A program made the translations under genes and the position numbers. Positions 34,781 to 42,663 of a stretch of 53,108 bases of DNA are shown one piece after another (position 1 is the first letter of the stretch; every line of letters begins with the position of its first letter). The DNA is from an uncultured Alkalilimnicola sp. Lineage in GTDB: Bacteria; Pseudomonadota; Gammaproteobacteria; Nitrococcales; AK92. Where the stretch lies: the NCBI GenBank assembly GCA_937951875.1, contig CALGAN010000025.1:1-53108 (forward strand), given 5' to 3'. The notes under the pieces were generated by a model. It was not told the origin of the DNA. It made no database searches and saw nothing but the letters and a program-made list of their open reading frames with translations.

Positions 34781-35638
34781 TCAGAACGGCCAGCGCTCCG
34801 GCGGCAGCTCGAAGCGCACCGGCTCCTTGCGGAACGGGCAGCGGAAGGCCAGCGCCACCGCCGCCAGCCGTAGCCCGCCCGGATCCTTGTTGCCGCGGCC
34901 GTAGCGGGGATCGCCGATCACCGGATAGCCGGCGGCGGCGAAGTGGCGGCGGATCTGGTGCTGGCGGCCAGTGAGGATCTGCACCCGCGCCAAGCTGCGG
35001 TTGCGCGCGGGGTCGTATCGGAGGAGCTCGAAGCGGGTCAGCGCCGTCTTGCCGTCGAGCGGGGCGTCGAATTCACCGCGTTCGCCCAGCGTCGCCAGAT
35101 TGCCCAGCACCTCCACGCGGTACTCCTTGTCCACCTTGTTCTTGACGAACAGGCGGCTGAGCGCGGCGGCGGCGCGCGAGGAGTGCGCCACCAGCATCAG
35201 CCCGGTGGCCTCGCGGTCGAGCCGATGCACCGGAAAGGAGGGGCGGGGCGGGTGCTTGGAGGTCTCCACCTGGCGCAGCAGCGAGGCGTGGTCGCCGTAG
35301 TCCGTGCCCTGGGCCAGCAGGCCGGCCGGTTTGAACCACACGCTGTAGAGCCCGTGATCGGCCACGCAGAAGGCCTGCGGCGCCGGCTGCGCCAGCACCT
35401 GCTCGTCGTAGTACAGCGTGATCGTGTCGCCCGGTCTGAGTTCGGTCTTCACCCGCCGCAGCCGGCGCCGGGCGTGGCCGGTCCGCTTCAGCCAGACGGC
35501 GCCCTTGTCCATGGCCTCCTTGAGCTTGGCCTTGGACAACGGCGCGAAGGCGGCCAGGAACTCCAGCGCCGTCGCCGGATCGCCTTCCTGCATGGTTTTC
35601 TCGAGCCGCAACGGCCTGGGAAACGAGTCGACGCCCAT
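34781..35638 (-). CDS. RluA-family RNA pseudouridine synthase
   Basis: 285 residues from the ATG at 35638; the upstream in-frame part is rich in prolines and basic residues and unlikely to be coding. An S4-like N-terminal region (SKAKLKEAMDKGAVWLKR) is followed by the RluA catalytic core with HRLDREATGLMLVAHSS (catalytic Asp) and the late motif TGRQHQIRRHFAAAGYPVIG. The target is uncertain: it is shorter than RluC/RluD, and could modify 23S rRNA or tRNA. Divergent from hrpB with about 130 bases between starts. Confidence 0.92.
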   Translation of the reverse strand: MGVDSFPRPLRLEKTMQEGDPATALEFLAAFAPLSKAKLKEAMDKGAVWLKRTGHARRRLRRVKTELRPGDTITLYYDEQVLAQPAPQAFCVADHGLYSVWFKPAGLLAQGTDYGDHASLLRQVETSKHPPRPSFPVHRLDREATGLMLVAHSSRAAAALSRLFVKNKVDKEYRVEVLGNLATLGERGEFDAPLDGKTALTRFELLRYDPARNRSLARVQILTGRQHQIRRHFAAAGYPVIGDPRYGRGNKDPGGLRLAAVALAFRCPFRKEPVRFELPPERWPF

Positions 35639-35754
35639 GAAGCAACCTGATGAGCTGTTTCCGGTCGGCCGACAACCGCGGACCGGGGCGGAAAAGTATA
35701 GGCCAGACAGCGCGCACTTCGCGTTCCTTTCACCTGGGGATCGGCGCCGCCCCG

Positions 35755-35760
35755 TATAAT
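35755..35760 (+). promoter_or_regulatory. Consensus -10 TATAAT next to the hrpB start
   Basis: A perfect TATAAT ends eight bases before the ATG at 35769, so initiation from it would give an mRNA with almost no leader. No convincing -35 lies 16-18 bases upstream (CACCTGGGG region). Confidence 0.5.
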
Positions 35761-35768
35761 CCGCTGCC

Positions 35769-38237
35769 ATGTCGCTACCCATAGACGCCGTCCTACCCGA
35801 TCTGCTGGCCGCGCTGCGCGGTCATCCCTCCGTCGTGCTGCAGGCGCCGCCCGGTGCCGGCAAGACCACGCGCGTGCCGCTGGCCCTGCTCGACGAGCCT
35901 TGGCTGGCCGGGCGGCGCATCGTGATGCTGGAACCGCGCCGGCTGGCGGCGCGCGCCGCGGCGCGCTTCATGAGCGCGCAGCTGGGCGAGCCGGTGGGGC
36001 GCACCGTGGGCTACCGCATGCGCATGGACACCAAGGTCGGCCCCGACACCCGTATCGAGGTGGTCACCGAGGGCGTGCTCACCCGCTTGCTGCAGGACGA
36101 TCCGGCGCTCAGCGACTACGGCTGCGTGATCTTCGACGAGTTCCACGAGCGCTCGCTCAACGCCGACCTGGGGCTGGCGCTGGCGTTGGAGTCGCAGCAG
36201 GCGCTGCGCGACGACCTGCGGCTGCTGGTGATGTCCGCTACGCTGGACGGCGAGCCCATCGCCCGCCTGCTAGGCGGTGCGCCGCTGATCAGCAGCGAGG
36301 GCCGCAGCTTCCCGGTGGAGATGCGCTACAGCCCGCCGGGGCGCGTCCCCTGGGAGGCGCATCTGGTGCAGGTCACGCGCCAGGCGCTGGCGCAGGAGCG
36401 CGGCTCGATCCTGGTGTTCCTGCCCGGCGGCGGCGAGATCCGCCGCATCGCCCGCCAGCTGGAGCCGCTTCTGCCGGCCGATGCCTTCCTGGCGCCGCTG
36501 TACGGCGAGCTGACCCAGGGCGATCAGGACGCCGCCATCGCTCCGGCGCCGCCGGGCCGGCGCAAGGTGGTGCTGGCCACCTCCATCGCCGAGACCTCGC
36601 TGACCATCGAGGGCGTGCGGGTGGTGATCGACGCCGGGCTGCAGCGGCGGCCGCAATTCGATCCGGTCACCGGCCTGACTCGGCTAGTGACGGTGCGGGT
36701 GTCGCAGGCCGCCGCCGAGCAGCGCAAGGGGCGCGCCGGGCGGCTCGAACCGGGCGTGTGCTACCGGCTTTGGTCGGAGGAGGAGCACGGGCGGCTGGCG
36801 CCGTTCACCGCGCCGGAGATCCTCGAAGCGGACCTGGCCGACCTGGTGCTGGAGCTGGCCCGCTGGGGGGCGCTCAGCCCCGATGCCCTGGCCTGGCTGG
36901 ACGCGCCGCCGGCGCCTGCCTGGAACCAGGCGCGCGAGCTGCTGCGGCAGCTGGGCGCGCTGGACGCCGAGGGCCGCATCACCGACCACGGCCGTGCCCT
37001 GCACACGCTGCCGCTGCATCCGCGGCTGGCGCACATGCTGCTCACGGGGCAGTCCCTGGGCTGGGGCCGGATGGCCTGCGAGCTGGCGGCGCTGCTCTCC
37101 GAGCGCGACGTGCTGGTCGGCGTGCGCCACTGCGACGTCCAGGCCCGCATCGCCGCGTTGCGCGGCGAAGGCGGCGCGCCGGTCGATCGCGGCCGCCTGC
37201 AGCGGGTGCGGGAGATGGCGCGCAACCTCCAGGAGCGCCTCAAAGGACCGGCGCGCCCGGAGCAGGCCGACAGCGCCGGCATTCTGCTCGGCGCCGCCTA
37301 CCCGGAGCGCGTCGCCCAACGCCGCGCCGGCAAGACGCCGCGCTTCCTGCTCGCCAATGGCCGCGGCGCGCTGCTGGCCGATGACGATCCACTGCGCGAG
37401 TCCGCCTTCATCGTCGCCGCCGAGCTGGACGGCGACCCGCGCGAGGCGCGGGTGTTCCTGGCCGCCGGCCTGGGGCGCGAGGCGTTCGAGCGGCACTTCG
37501 GCGCCCGCGCCGAAACTCGCGAGGCGATCGGCTGGGACGATGCCGCCGACGCCGTGCTGGCCCGGCGCCAGCGGCGCTACGGCGCGCTGGTGCTGGAGGA
37601 CGCGCCGCTCGCCCAGGTCAGCCAGGAGCTGATCGTGGCCGGCTTGATGGAAGGCGTGCGCCGCCGCGGTCTGGCGGTGCTGCCTTGGACCGACGCGTTG
37701 CGCCAATGGCAGGGGCGGGTGCTGCTGATGCGGCGGGTGGACGGCGAGGACTGGCCGGACGTCAGCGACGAGGCGCTGCTGGCGCGCCTGCCGGAGTGGT
37801 TCGCGCCCTACGCCCAGGGCTTCAGCCGGCTGGCGCAGCTGCGCGAGTTCCCGCTGCGCGAAGCGCTGGCCTCGCTGCTCAGCCACGAGCAGCGGCGGCT
37901 GCTGGAGAGCGAAGTGCCCAGCCACTGGCAGGTGCCGAGCGGCTCGCGCATCGCCATCGATTATCTGGCCGAGGGCGGGCCGGTGCTGGCGGTGAAGCTG
38001 CAGGAGATGTTCGGCGCCCGGGATACGCCGCGGGTGGCGCGCGGCCGGGTGCCGCTGACCCTGCATCTGCTCTCGCCGGCGCAGCGGCCGGTGCAGGTCA
38101 CCCAGGACCTGGCCGGGTTCTGGCGCAGCGGCTACTTCGAGGTGCGCAAGGATCTGCGCGGCCGCTATCCGCGCCATCCCTGGCCGGACGACCCCCTCAG
38201 CGCCGAACCGACCCGGCGCGCCAAGCCGCGCGCCTGA
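35769..38237 (+). CDS. hrpB: ATP-dependent DExH-box helicase HrpB
   Basis: 822 residues, the usual length for HrpB. Motif I is QAPPGAGKTTRVPLAL, motif II is DEFHERSLNADLGLAL, motif III SATL, and motif VI QRKGRAGRLEPG. The helicase-associated and HrpB C-terminal domains follow (about 480-822; DYLAEGGPVLAVKLQEMFG and FWRSGYFEVRKDLRGRYPRH, as in the family). It is a predicted RNA/DNA helicase of uncertain physiological substrate. A TATAAT lies just upstream. It ends 212 bases before mscL. Confidence 0.97.
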   Translation: MSLPIDAVLPDLLAALRGHPSVVLQAPPGAGKTTRVPLALLDEPWLAGRRIVMLEPRRLAARAAARFMSAQLGEPVGRTVGYRMRMDTKVGPDTRIEVVTEGVLTRLLQDDPALSDYGCVIFDEFHERSLNADLGLALALESQQALRDDLRLLVMSATLDGEPIARLLGGAPLISSEGRSFPVEMRYSPPGRVPWEAHLVQVTRQALAQERGSILVFLPGGGEIRRIARQLEPLLPADAFLAPLYGELTQGDQDAAIAPAPPGRRKVVLATSIAETSLTIEGVRVVIDAGLQRRPQFDPVTGLTRLVTVRVSQAAAEQRKGRAGRLEPGVCYRLWSEEEHGRLAPFTAPEILEADLADLVLELARWGALSPDALAWLDAPPAPAWNQARELLRQLGALDAEGRITDHGRALHTLPLHPRLAHMLLTGQSLGWGRMACELAALLSERDVLVGVRHCDVQARIAALRGEGGAPVDRGRLQRVREMARNLQERLKGPARPEQADSAGILLGAAYPERVAQRRAGKTPRFLLANGRGALLADDDPLRESAFIVAAELDGDPREARVFLAAGLGREAFERHFGARAETREAIGWDDAADAVLARRQRRYGALVLEDAPLAQVSQELIVAGLMEGVRRRGLAVLPWTDALRQWQGRVLLMRRVDGEDWPDVSDEALLARLPEWFAPYAQGFSRLAQLREFPLREALASLLSHEQRRLLESEVPSHWQVPSGSRIAIDYLAEGGPVLAVKLQEMFGARDTPRVARGRVPLTLHLLSPAQRPVQVTQDLAGFWRSGYFEVRKDLRGRYPRHPWPDDPLSAEPTRRAKPRA

Positions 38238-38449
38238 GCGGCCCAGCGCGCCTCGCTCCCAGCTCACCTATCGGTCCGCCGCGCCCTGAGCTAGGCTAGC
38301 GGTGAGCGTCAGGAGAGCTTGCTTCGCCACCCCGCACGGTCTCTCTGTGCTGTGGAGCGCTCGCCCGATCAGGCGCTAAATAAAGTGAGAAAAATCAACG
38401 TGCCGCCTATCGGTCCGGGAGCGGTGGTGGATTGACTAAGGAGTATGGA

Positions 38450-38863
38450 ATGAAGCAGGCGGTTCAATCGTTGTGGCAAGAGTTCAAGGCGTTCGCCTTT
38501 AAGGGAAATATGATCGACTTGGCGGTTGCCGTGGTTATCGGTGGCGCCTTCAGCAAGATCATCGATTCCCTGGTCAAGAACGTGATCATGCCGGCGGTCG
38601 GCTTGTTGTTGCCGACCGATCAGTCGTATCTGAACTGGAAACTGACCATTAACGGTCACGACATTCCCTACGGGCTGTTCCTCGGGGAGCTGCTCAACTT
38701 CCTGATCGTCGCCTTGGCCGTGTGGTTGTTCATCGTCAAGCTGCTCGGCGCGCTGCGCCGCGAGAAGCAGCAGGAGGCCGCCGAGCCGACGCCTCCGCCG
38801 CCCCCGAGCCCGGAAGTCGAGTTGCTGACGGAAATCAGAGACTTGCTGAAGCAGCGGTCGTGA
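38450..38863 (+). CDS. mscL: Large-conductance mechanosensitive channel MscL
   Basis: 137 residues, close to the 136 of E. coli. The N-terminal FKGNMIDLAVAVVIGGAF segment forms the pore-lining helix; the second helix is FLIVALAVWLFIVKLL, and the C-terminal bundle ends in LLTEIRDLLKQRS. The start at 38450 is set by AAGGAG six bases upstream; an ATG at 38445 meets a stop after one codon. MscL opens under membrane tension to release solutes during hypo-osmotic shock. A proline run (PTPPPPPSP) separates the channel from the C-terminal helix. Confidence 0.97.
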   Translation: MKQAVQSLWQEFKAFAFKGNMIDLAVAVVIGGAFSKIIDSLVKNVIMPAVGLLLPTDQSYLNWKLTINGHDIPYGLFLGELLNFLIVALAVWLFIVKLLGALRREKQQEAAEPTPPPPPSPEVELLTEIRDLLKQRS

Positions 38864-38884
38864 TCTCCGCTGGGCGGACATGAA

Positions 38885-38919
38885 AAACGGCCGACGGGCG
38901 CAACGCTCGTCGGCCGTTT
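38885..38919. terminator. Bidirectional hairpin between mscL and the RRM gene
   Basis: AAACGGCCGACGGGCG and CGCTCGTCGGCCGTTT pair with one G-T, around a three-base loop. On the minus strand it is followed by TTTTT, on the plus strand by TTT within the stem edge. It lies 21 bases after mscL and about 60 bases after the RRM gene, which converge on it. Confidence 0.85.
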
Positions 38920-38978
38920 CTACAGGGCCGGTTCGACCGCCGAACCGACCCCGGGAGCGAGCCTATCGGCTGAGACGC

Positions 38979-39257
38979 TTACCAGCGCTTGGCCGGGCGC
39001 GGGCCGCCGGCGGGCTTGCGGTCCTCGGCCTCGTTGATACGCAGGCTGCGGCCGCCGAACTGCTTGCCATTCAGCGCCTGGATAGCGGCGTCAGCATCCT
39101 GGGCAGCCATCTTCACGAAACCGAAGCCGCGGGGCCGGCCCGTCTCGCGATCGGTCATCAGGCGCACGGAGTCGACATTGCCGTAAGCGGCAAACAGATT
39201 CCGGACCTCGTCTTCGGTGGCGGAGAAGGGCAGGTTGCCCACATAGATAGACTTCAT
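38979..39257 (-). CDS. Single-RRM RNA-binding protein
   Basis: 92 residues consisting of one RNA recognition motif. RNP2 is IYVGNLPF near the start and RNP1 is RGFGFVKM at about residues 44-51; the C-terminus is a short basic, glycine/proline tail (KPAGGPRPAKRW). Small bacterial RRM proteins of this kind are often cold-induced and act as RNA chaperones. The gene ends about 60 bases before a strong hairpin. Upstream lies an unusually long gap with a candidate promoter at 39477-39503, which would give a leader of over 200 bases. Confidence 0.94.
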   Translation of the reverse strand: MKSIYVGNLPFSATEDEVRNLFAAYGNVDSVRLMTDRETGRPRGFGFVKMAAQDADAAIQALNGKQFGGRSLRINEAEDRKPAGGPRPAKRW

Positions 39258-39807
39258 AAAACGGCTCTTTCACTCAATAACAATGGCACTACCCAGGCAT
39301 CGTCGCGGACACCGGGGCTGTTAAGAGTGGTTCGCGACGGAAAAGTTCCCGTGCTCGCGAGCCACTCATGCGGTCGTACCGCCGTCGTCTATCGGAAATC
39401 CACCAGAAAAACGAGGTCAAAGCCCCGTAATCGACAGGGATTGCAGAAGATGATCGGGTTCGATCGCACAGCCGACGATATAGCACTCCCGAGCGCCGTG
39501 CAATCTCTTTTTTACGTGTTTTTCCTAGCGATACCGGTTGCTTATGAACCGGCCAAGGGGGACGGCCCGCGCGGCTCGACGCCGGGGGCGTCCGAGGCCA
39601 CCGTCGGAACATTCCGAGAATCTGTTAGAGATCTGTAACTCCGCTACCGGCATGGTGGACGGGTCGCTGGAACGCGGCTGCGTAGCCAGAGCGCCGGACC
39701 GGCCGTGGGAGAGGCGCCACCGCTGAATGCCGCGGTGCGCGCAGCGCGGCCGCGGGTCCGACGCGCCAGGAGCCGAACAGGCCCGATGTTTCGTCGGTGA
39801 GGCGGAT
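39258..39807. other. Gene-free region between the RRM gene and a hydrolase-fold gene
   Basis: About 550 bases. The several short open frames lack ribosome-binding sites and have shadow-like composition. The part near 39290-39530 is less GC-rich than the surroundings and probably transcribed as the RRM leader. The part from 39540 to 39807 should carry the promoter for the rightward gene at 39808, but no hexamer pair stands out. Confidence 0.6.
39477..39503 (-). promoter_or_regulatory. Candidate extended -10 promoter for the RRM gene
   Basis: On the minus strand TTGCAC is followed 15 bases later by TGCTATATC, an extended -10 (TGn plus TATATC). Start of transcription would fall near 39470, leaving a leader of about 213 bases before the ATG at 39257. 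The spacer is short, so this rests mainly on the extended -10. Confidence 0.4.
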
Positions 39808-40710
39808 ATGAACCGGGTTTCCTTGCTGCAGCGACCGCAGGTCGCGGAATCGACCTTCATCTTACCGGCGGAGGACGGCTATCCCCTGGCGGCGACCGAG
39901 TTCAGCCGAGGAGACAGGCGCGGACCGACGGTGCTGGTAGCGCCCGACATCGGCCTCTCCCGCCATTTCTACCGCGAGTTCGCAACCTTTCTCGCCCAGC
40001 GCGGCTTCACCGTCATCACCTGGGATTGGCGCGGCACCGGCGACAGCCGCCGGCCGGAGCCATCGTCGAATGCCGCTCAGCTGCAGGATTGGGGGCGGCT
40101 CGACCTGAGCGGCGCCATCGCCTGGGGGCGGCGGTGCAGCCAGGGCGCGGCGCTGGCCGTGGCGGCGCACGGCGTCGGCGGCCAGTTGCTGGGGCTGGCG
40201 CCCAACGCCGACGAGCTGACCGCGGTGGTGACGATCGCCGCGCCGGTCGGGTACTGGGGCTACTACGCGCGGCCGCTCAAGTACCTGGGCGCCATGTTCT
40301 GGTACGGGGCGGTGCCGTTGCTGCTGCGACTGTGCGGCCGTTTGCCCGGACGCCTGCTGGGGCTGCGCGAGGACGTGCCCGCCGAGGTGGCGCGGCAGTG
40401 GGCGCAGTGGAGCCGGTGTCGCGGCTACCTGGGCGATTACCGCGGGCATCGCCGTATCACGGGGCCGATGCTGGCGTTCAGCTTCGAGGACGACGTGCAG
40501 GCGCCGCGCCGCGCGGTCGACGCGCTGCACCGCGAATACCGCAGCCGCGAGCTGGTGCGGCGGCACTTGTTGCCGGTCGATCTCGGCGTGGGCCGCATCG
40601 GCCATCGCGGCTTCTTCGAGCAGTCGCTGGCGCCGCGGCTGTGGCCGGAAACCGCCGCCTGGCTGACGCAACGCCTGAGCGTGAGGCAGTACTGGCGCGC
40701 CGTCGGCTGA
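39808..40710 (+). CDS. Alpha/beta-hydrolase fold protein lacking the serine nucleophile
   Basis: 300 residues from the ATG at 39808, preceded by GTGAGGCGG. The fold is that of COG4757-type predicted hydrolases: strand and turn at TVLVAPDIGLSRHFYREFA, WDWRGTGDSRRP, and a late GRIGHRGFF segment with the expected histidine. The nucleophile elbow that normally reads GHSxGG is AAHGVGGQ here, with Gly122 in place of serine. Unless another residue serves, it cannot use the normal mechanism, so it may be a binding or regulatory protein. It is 130 bases upstream of the FAD monooxygenase in the same direction. Confidence 0.85.
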   Translation: MNRVSLLQRPQVAESTFILPAEDGYPLAATEFSRGDRRGPTVLVAPDIGLSRHFYREFATFLAQRGFTVITWDWRGTGDSRRPEPSSNAAQLQDWGRLDLSGAIAWGRRCSQGAALAVAAHGVGGQLLGLAPNADELTAVVTIAAPVGYWGYYARPLKYLGAMFWYGAVPLLLRLCGRLPGRLLGLREDVPAEVARQWAQWSRCRGYLGDYRGHRRITGPMLAFSFEDDVQAPRRAVDALHREYRSRELVRRHLLPVDLGVGRIGHRGFFEQSLAPRLWPETAAWLTQRLSVRQYWRAVG

Positions 40711-40840
40711 GCGGCGCGCTTCCGGCGCGGTCCGCGCCACAATCATCCGAATTGAGCTGGATCAAGTTCCCGGCTGGCTCCCCACAGGGACGGCACGGTA
40801 GGCTATCGCGAGCCTTCTATCGGATCGATCAAGGAACGCG

Positions 40841-42070
40841 ATGTCGACGACACCGGCCAGGGCGGTGGCCATCATCGGTGCCGGCACCGCTGGCATGGCC
40901 GCCGCTCTGTTTCTGGCGCGCGCCGGCTGGCAGGTGACGCTGTTCGAGCGCTTCGAACGGCCCCAGCCGCGCGGCGCCGGGCTGATGCTGCAGCCCAGCG
41001 GCATGTACGTGCTGGAGAAACTGGGGCTGCTGGACGCGTTCCTCGCCGTCGGCGCGCCCATCTATCGCCTGCTCGGCACCAACGAGCGCGGTCGCTGCGT
41101 GGTCGACCTGCGCTACGCCGATCTGGGGCCGGGCTACTTCGGCCTGGGCATTCATCGCGGCCAGCTATTCCATCTGCTCTACGAGGCGGTGTGCGCCGCG
41201 CCGGTGACGGTGCGGCTGGGGCACGAGATCGCCGGTGTCGAGCGCTATCCCGATCGCGCCTTCGTGCGCACCCGCCAAGGCGACACGCACGGCCCGTACG
41301 ACCTGGTGCTCAGCGCCGATGGCGCGCGTTCTTACGTGCGCACCGCGCTGGGGCACGGCGTGGAGGTGCGGCCTTATGCCTGGGCCGCGTTGTGGACGGT
41401 GCTGACCGATACCGCCGGGGTGTTCGGCGACACGCTGGTGCAGCGTTATCGCGGCGCCGAGAAAATGGTCGGGGTGCTGCCGCTCGGGCGGGCGCCGGAC
41501 GGCGAACGTGCGGTGGCCGTGTTCTGGAGCCTGCTCGATAAGGACTTCGGGCGCTGGTACCAGAACGGGCTGGACGCCTGGAAGGCCGAAGTGCGGGCGA
41601 TGATGCCGGAGTTGGCGCCGCTGCTGCCGCAGCTGCAGGACCGCGGGCAGGTGGCGTTTTCCCGCTACGCCGACGTGCGGCTGCGGAACTGGGTGGACGG
41701 TCGCCTGCTCTATATTGGCGACGCCGCGCATGGCACCAGCCCGCAGCTGCGTCAGGGCGCCAACCTGGCGCTGTGGGACGCCATGACGCTGGCCGAGTGT
41801 CTGGAACGCTTGCCGATTCCCGAGGCGCTGCGCGAGTACGAGCGGCTCCGGCGGCCGCCGGTGCGCTTCTACCAATGGGCCAGCCGCTGGCTGATCGCCG
41901 GCTTCCAGTCCAACAGCAAAGTGCTGCCGGCGCTGCGCGACGCGCTGTTTCGCCCGTTGACCAATGCGCCGCTGCTGCGGCGCTATATGCTGGAAACCTT
42001 CGCCGGGCTGCGCGGCGGTTTCGTGAAACGGCTGCTGCCGGACGGGTTCGCGCCGGGATTGCGGTCATAG
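40841..42070 (+). CDS. FAD-dependent monooxygenase (PHBH-type)
   Basis: 409 residues. The dinucleotide-binding motif is VAIIGAGTAGMAAALFLARA, then ERFERPQPRGAGLMLQPSGM, the DG motif LVLSADGARSYVR at about 160-172 and the second FAD contact LLYIGDAAHGTSPQLRQGAN. These place it in the group A flavin monooxygenases (UbiH, salicylate hydroxylase, zeaxanthin epoxidase relatives). The substrate is not evident; no aromatic-degradation or ubiquinone gene adjoins. It ends 64 bases before a small gene of unknown function. Confidence 0.93.
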   Translation: MSTTPARAVAIIGAGTAGMAAALFLARAGWQVTLFERFERPQPRGAGLMLQPSGMYVLEKLGLLDAFLAVGAPIYRLLGTNERGRCVVDLRYADLGPGYFGLGIHRGQLFHLLYEAVCAAPVTVRLGHEIAGVERYPDRAFVRTRQGDTHGPYDLVLSADGARSYVRTALGHGVEVRPYAWAALWTVLTDTAGVFGDTLVQRYRGAEKMVGVLPLGRAPDGERAVAVFWSLLDKDFGRWYQNGLDAWKAEVRAMMPELAPLLPQLQDRGQVAFSRYADVRLRNWVDGRLLYIGDAAHGTSPQLRQGANLALWDAMTLAECLERLPIPEALREYERLRRPPVRFYQWASRWLIAGFQSNSKVLPALRDALFRPLTNAPLLRRYMLETFAGLRGGFVKRLLPDGFAPGLRS

Positions 42071-42134
42071 GGGGCCTGGGGCTCGCCATGCGCCCAGGGA
42101 ATGGACGACTGGAGAGAAGTAAGAGTTGACGACG

Positions 42135-42368
42135 ATGAGCGCCGCCGTGCCGCCAGCTTTTTCCGAAGACAGTCTGCGCCGGGATATCGCCTATCTGGAA
42201 CGCGCTCTGACATCGCTCGCCGCCCAGGACGCCCCCGCCGCCGCCGAGGCGCGGGAGAACATGGCCGTGCAGCTGCGCCGCCGGCGCAAGCAGCTGCGCG
42301 CGCTGCTGGCGGGCGACTTCGACAACTGGCCGCGCTACCCCGACGATCCGTTGGACGCGACGCCCTGA
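42135..42368 (+). CDS. Small hypothetical protein, about 77 aa
   Basis: Starts at the ATG at 42135, with AAGAG nine bases upstream; a TTG at 42126 is possible. The sequence is helical with a middle run LERALTSLAAQDAPAAAEAR and a basic stretch QLRRRRKQLRALL, ending in an acidic, proline-rich tail. No signal peptide, membrane helix or known motif. It follows the FAD monooxygenase by 64 bases and may share its transcript. Whether it is translated is uncertain, but the ribosome-binding site and codon use are in favour. Confidence 0.6.
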   Translation: MSAAVPPAFSEDSLRRDIAYLERALTSLAAQDAPAAAEARENMAVQLRRRRKQLRALLAGDFDNWPRYPDDPLDATP

Positions 42369-42432
42369 GCCAGGGGGGGCCGCGGCGGCCGCGCGTACAT
42401 CCATCGCGCGTGACCGATAGCCGCGCGTGGGA

Positions 42433-42532
42433 CTTGGCAGGATGGCGGCCACTGCATTTCCTCCCCCCTCGCGGGGGGCGCGTAGCGAGGGGGACGCCAG
42501 GGAGAGGGGCCCCATAACCCGCGAAGCGCCTT
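42433..42532 (+). repeat. Dispersed repeat, copy 2
   Basis: Same ordered blocks and orientation as 34506-34608 (CTTGGCAGG, CTCCCCCCTCGCGGGGGG hairpin, GCGTAGCGAG, CGCCAGGGAGAGGGG, AACCCGCGAAGC). The flank before the repeat, GCGTACATCCATCGCG, also loosely resembles that of copy 1. A second hairpin (GCGGCCCCG / CGGGGACCGC, TTCG loop, one bulged A) follows at 42547-42570. Confidence 0.7.
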
Positions 42533-42663
42533 AAACGGCCCTGTCCGCGGCCCCGTTCGCGGGGACCGCGAGGCATCGTGTCTTCCGCATCCGGCGCCAC
42601 GGTTTAAATCCGGTCGCCAACTACCCACCTTGAGCCTCAGCGCGGCGTGCGCGCGGAGGAACA

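Noticed and set aside
42585..42625. tRNA-like T-arm (GGTTTAAATCCGG)
   Set aside because: The flanking bases do not pair as a T stem, and no acceptor, D or anticodon arm can be drawn.
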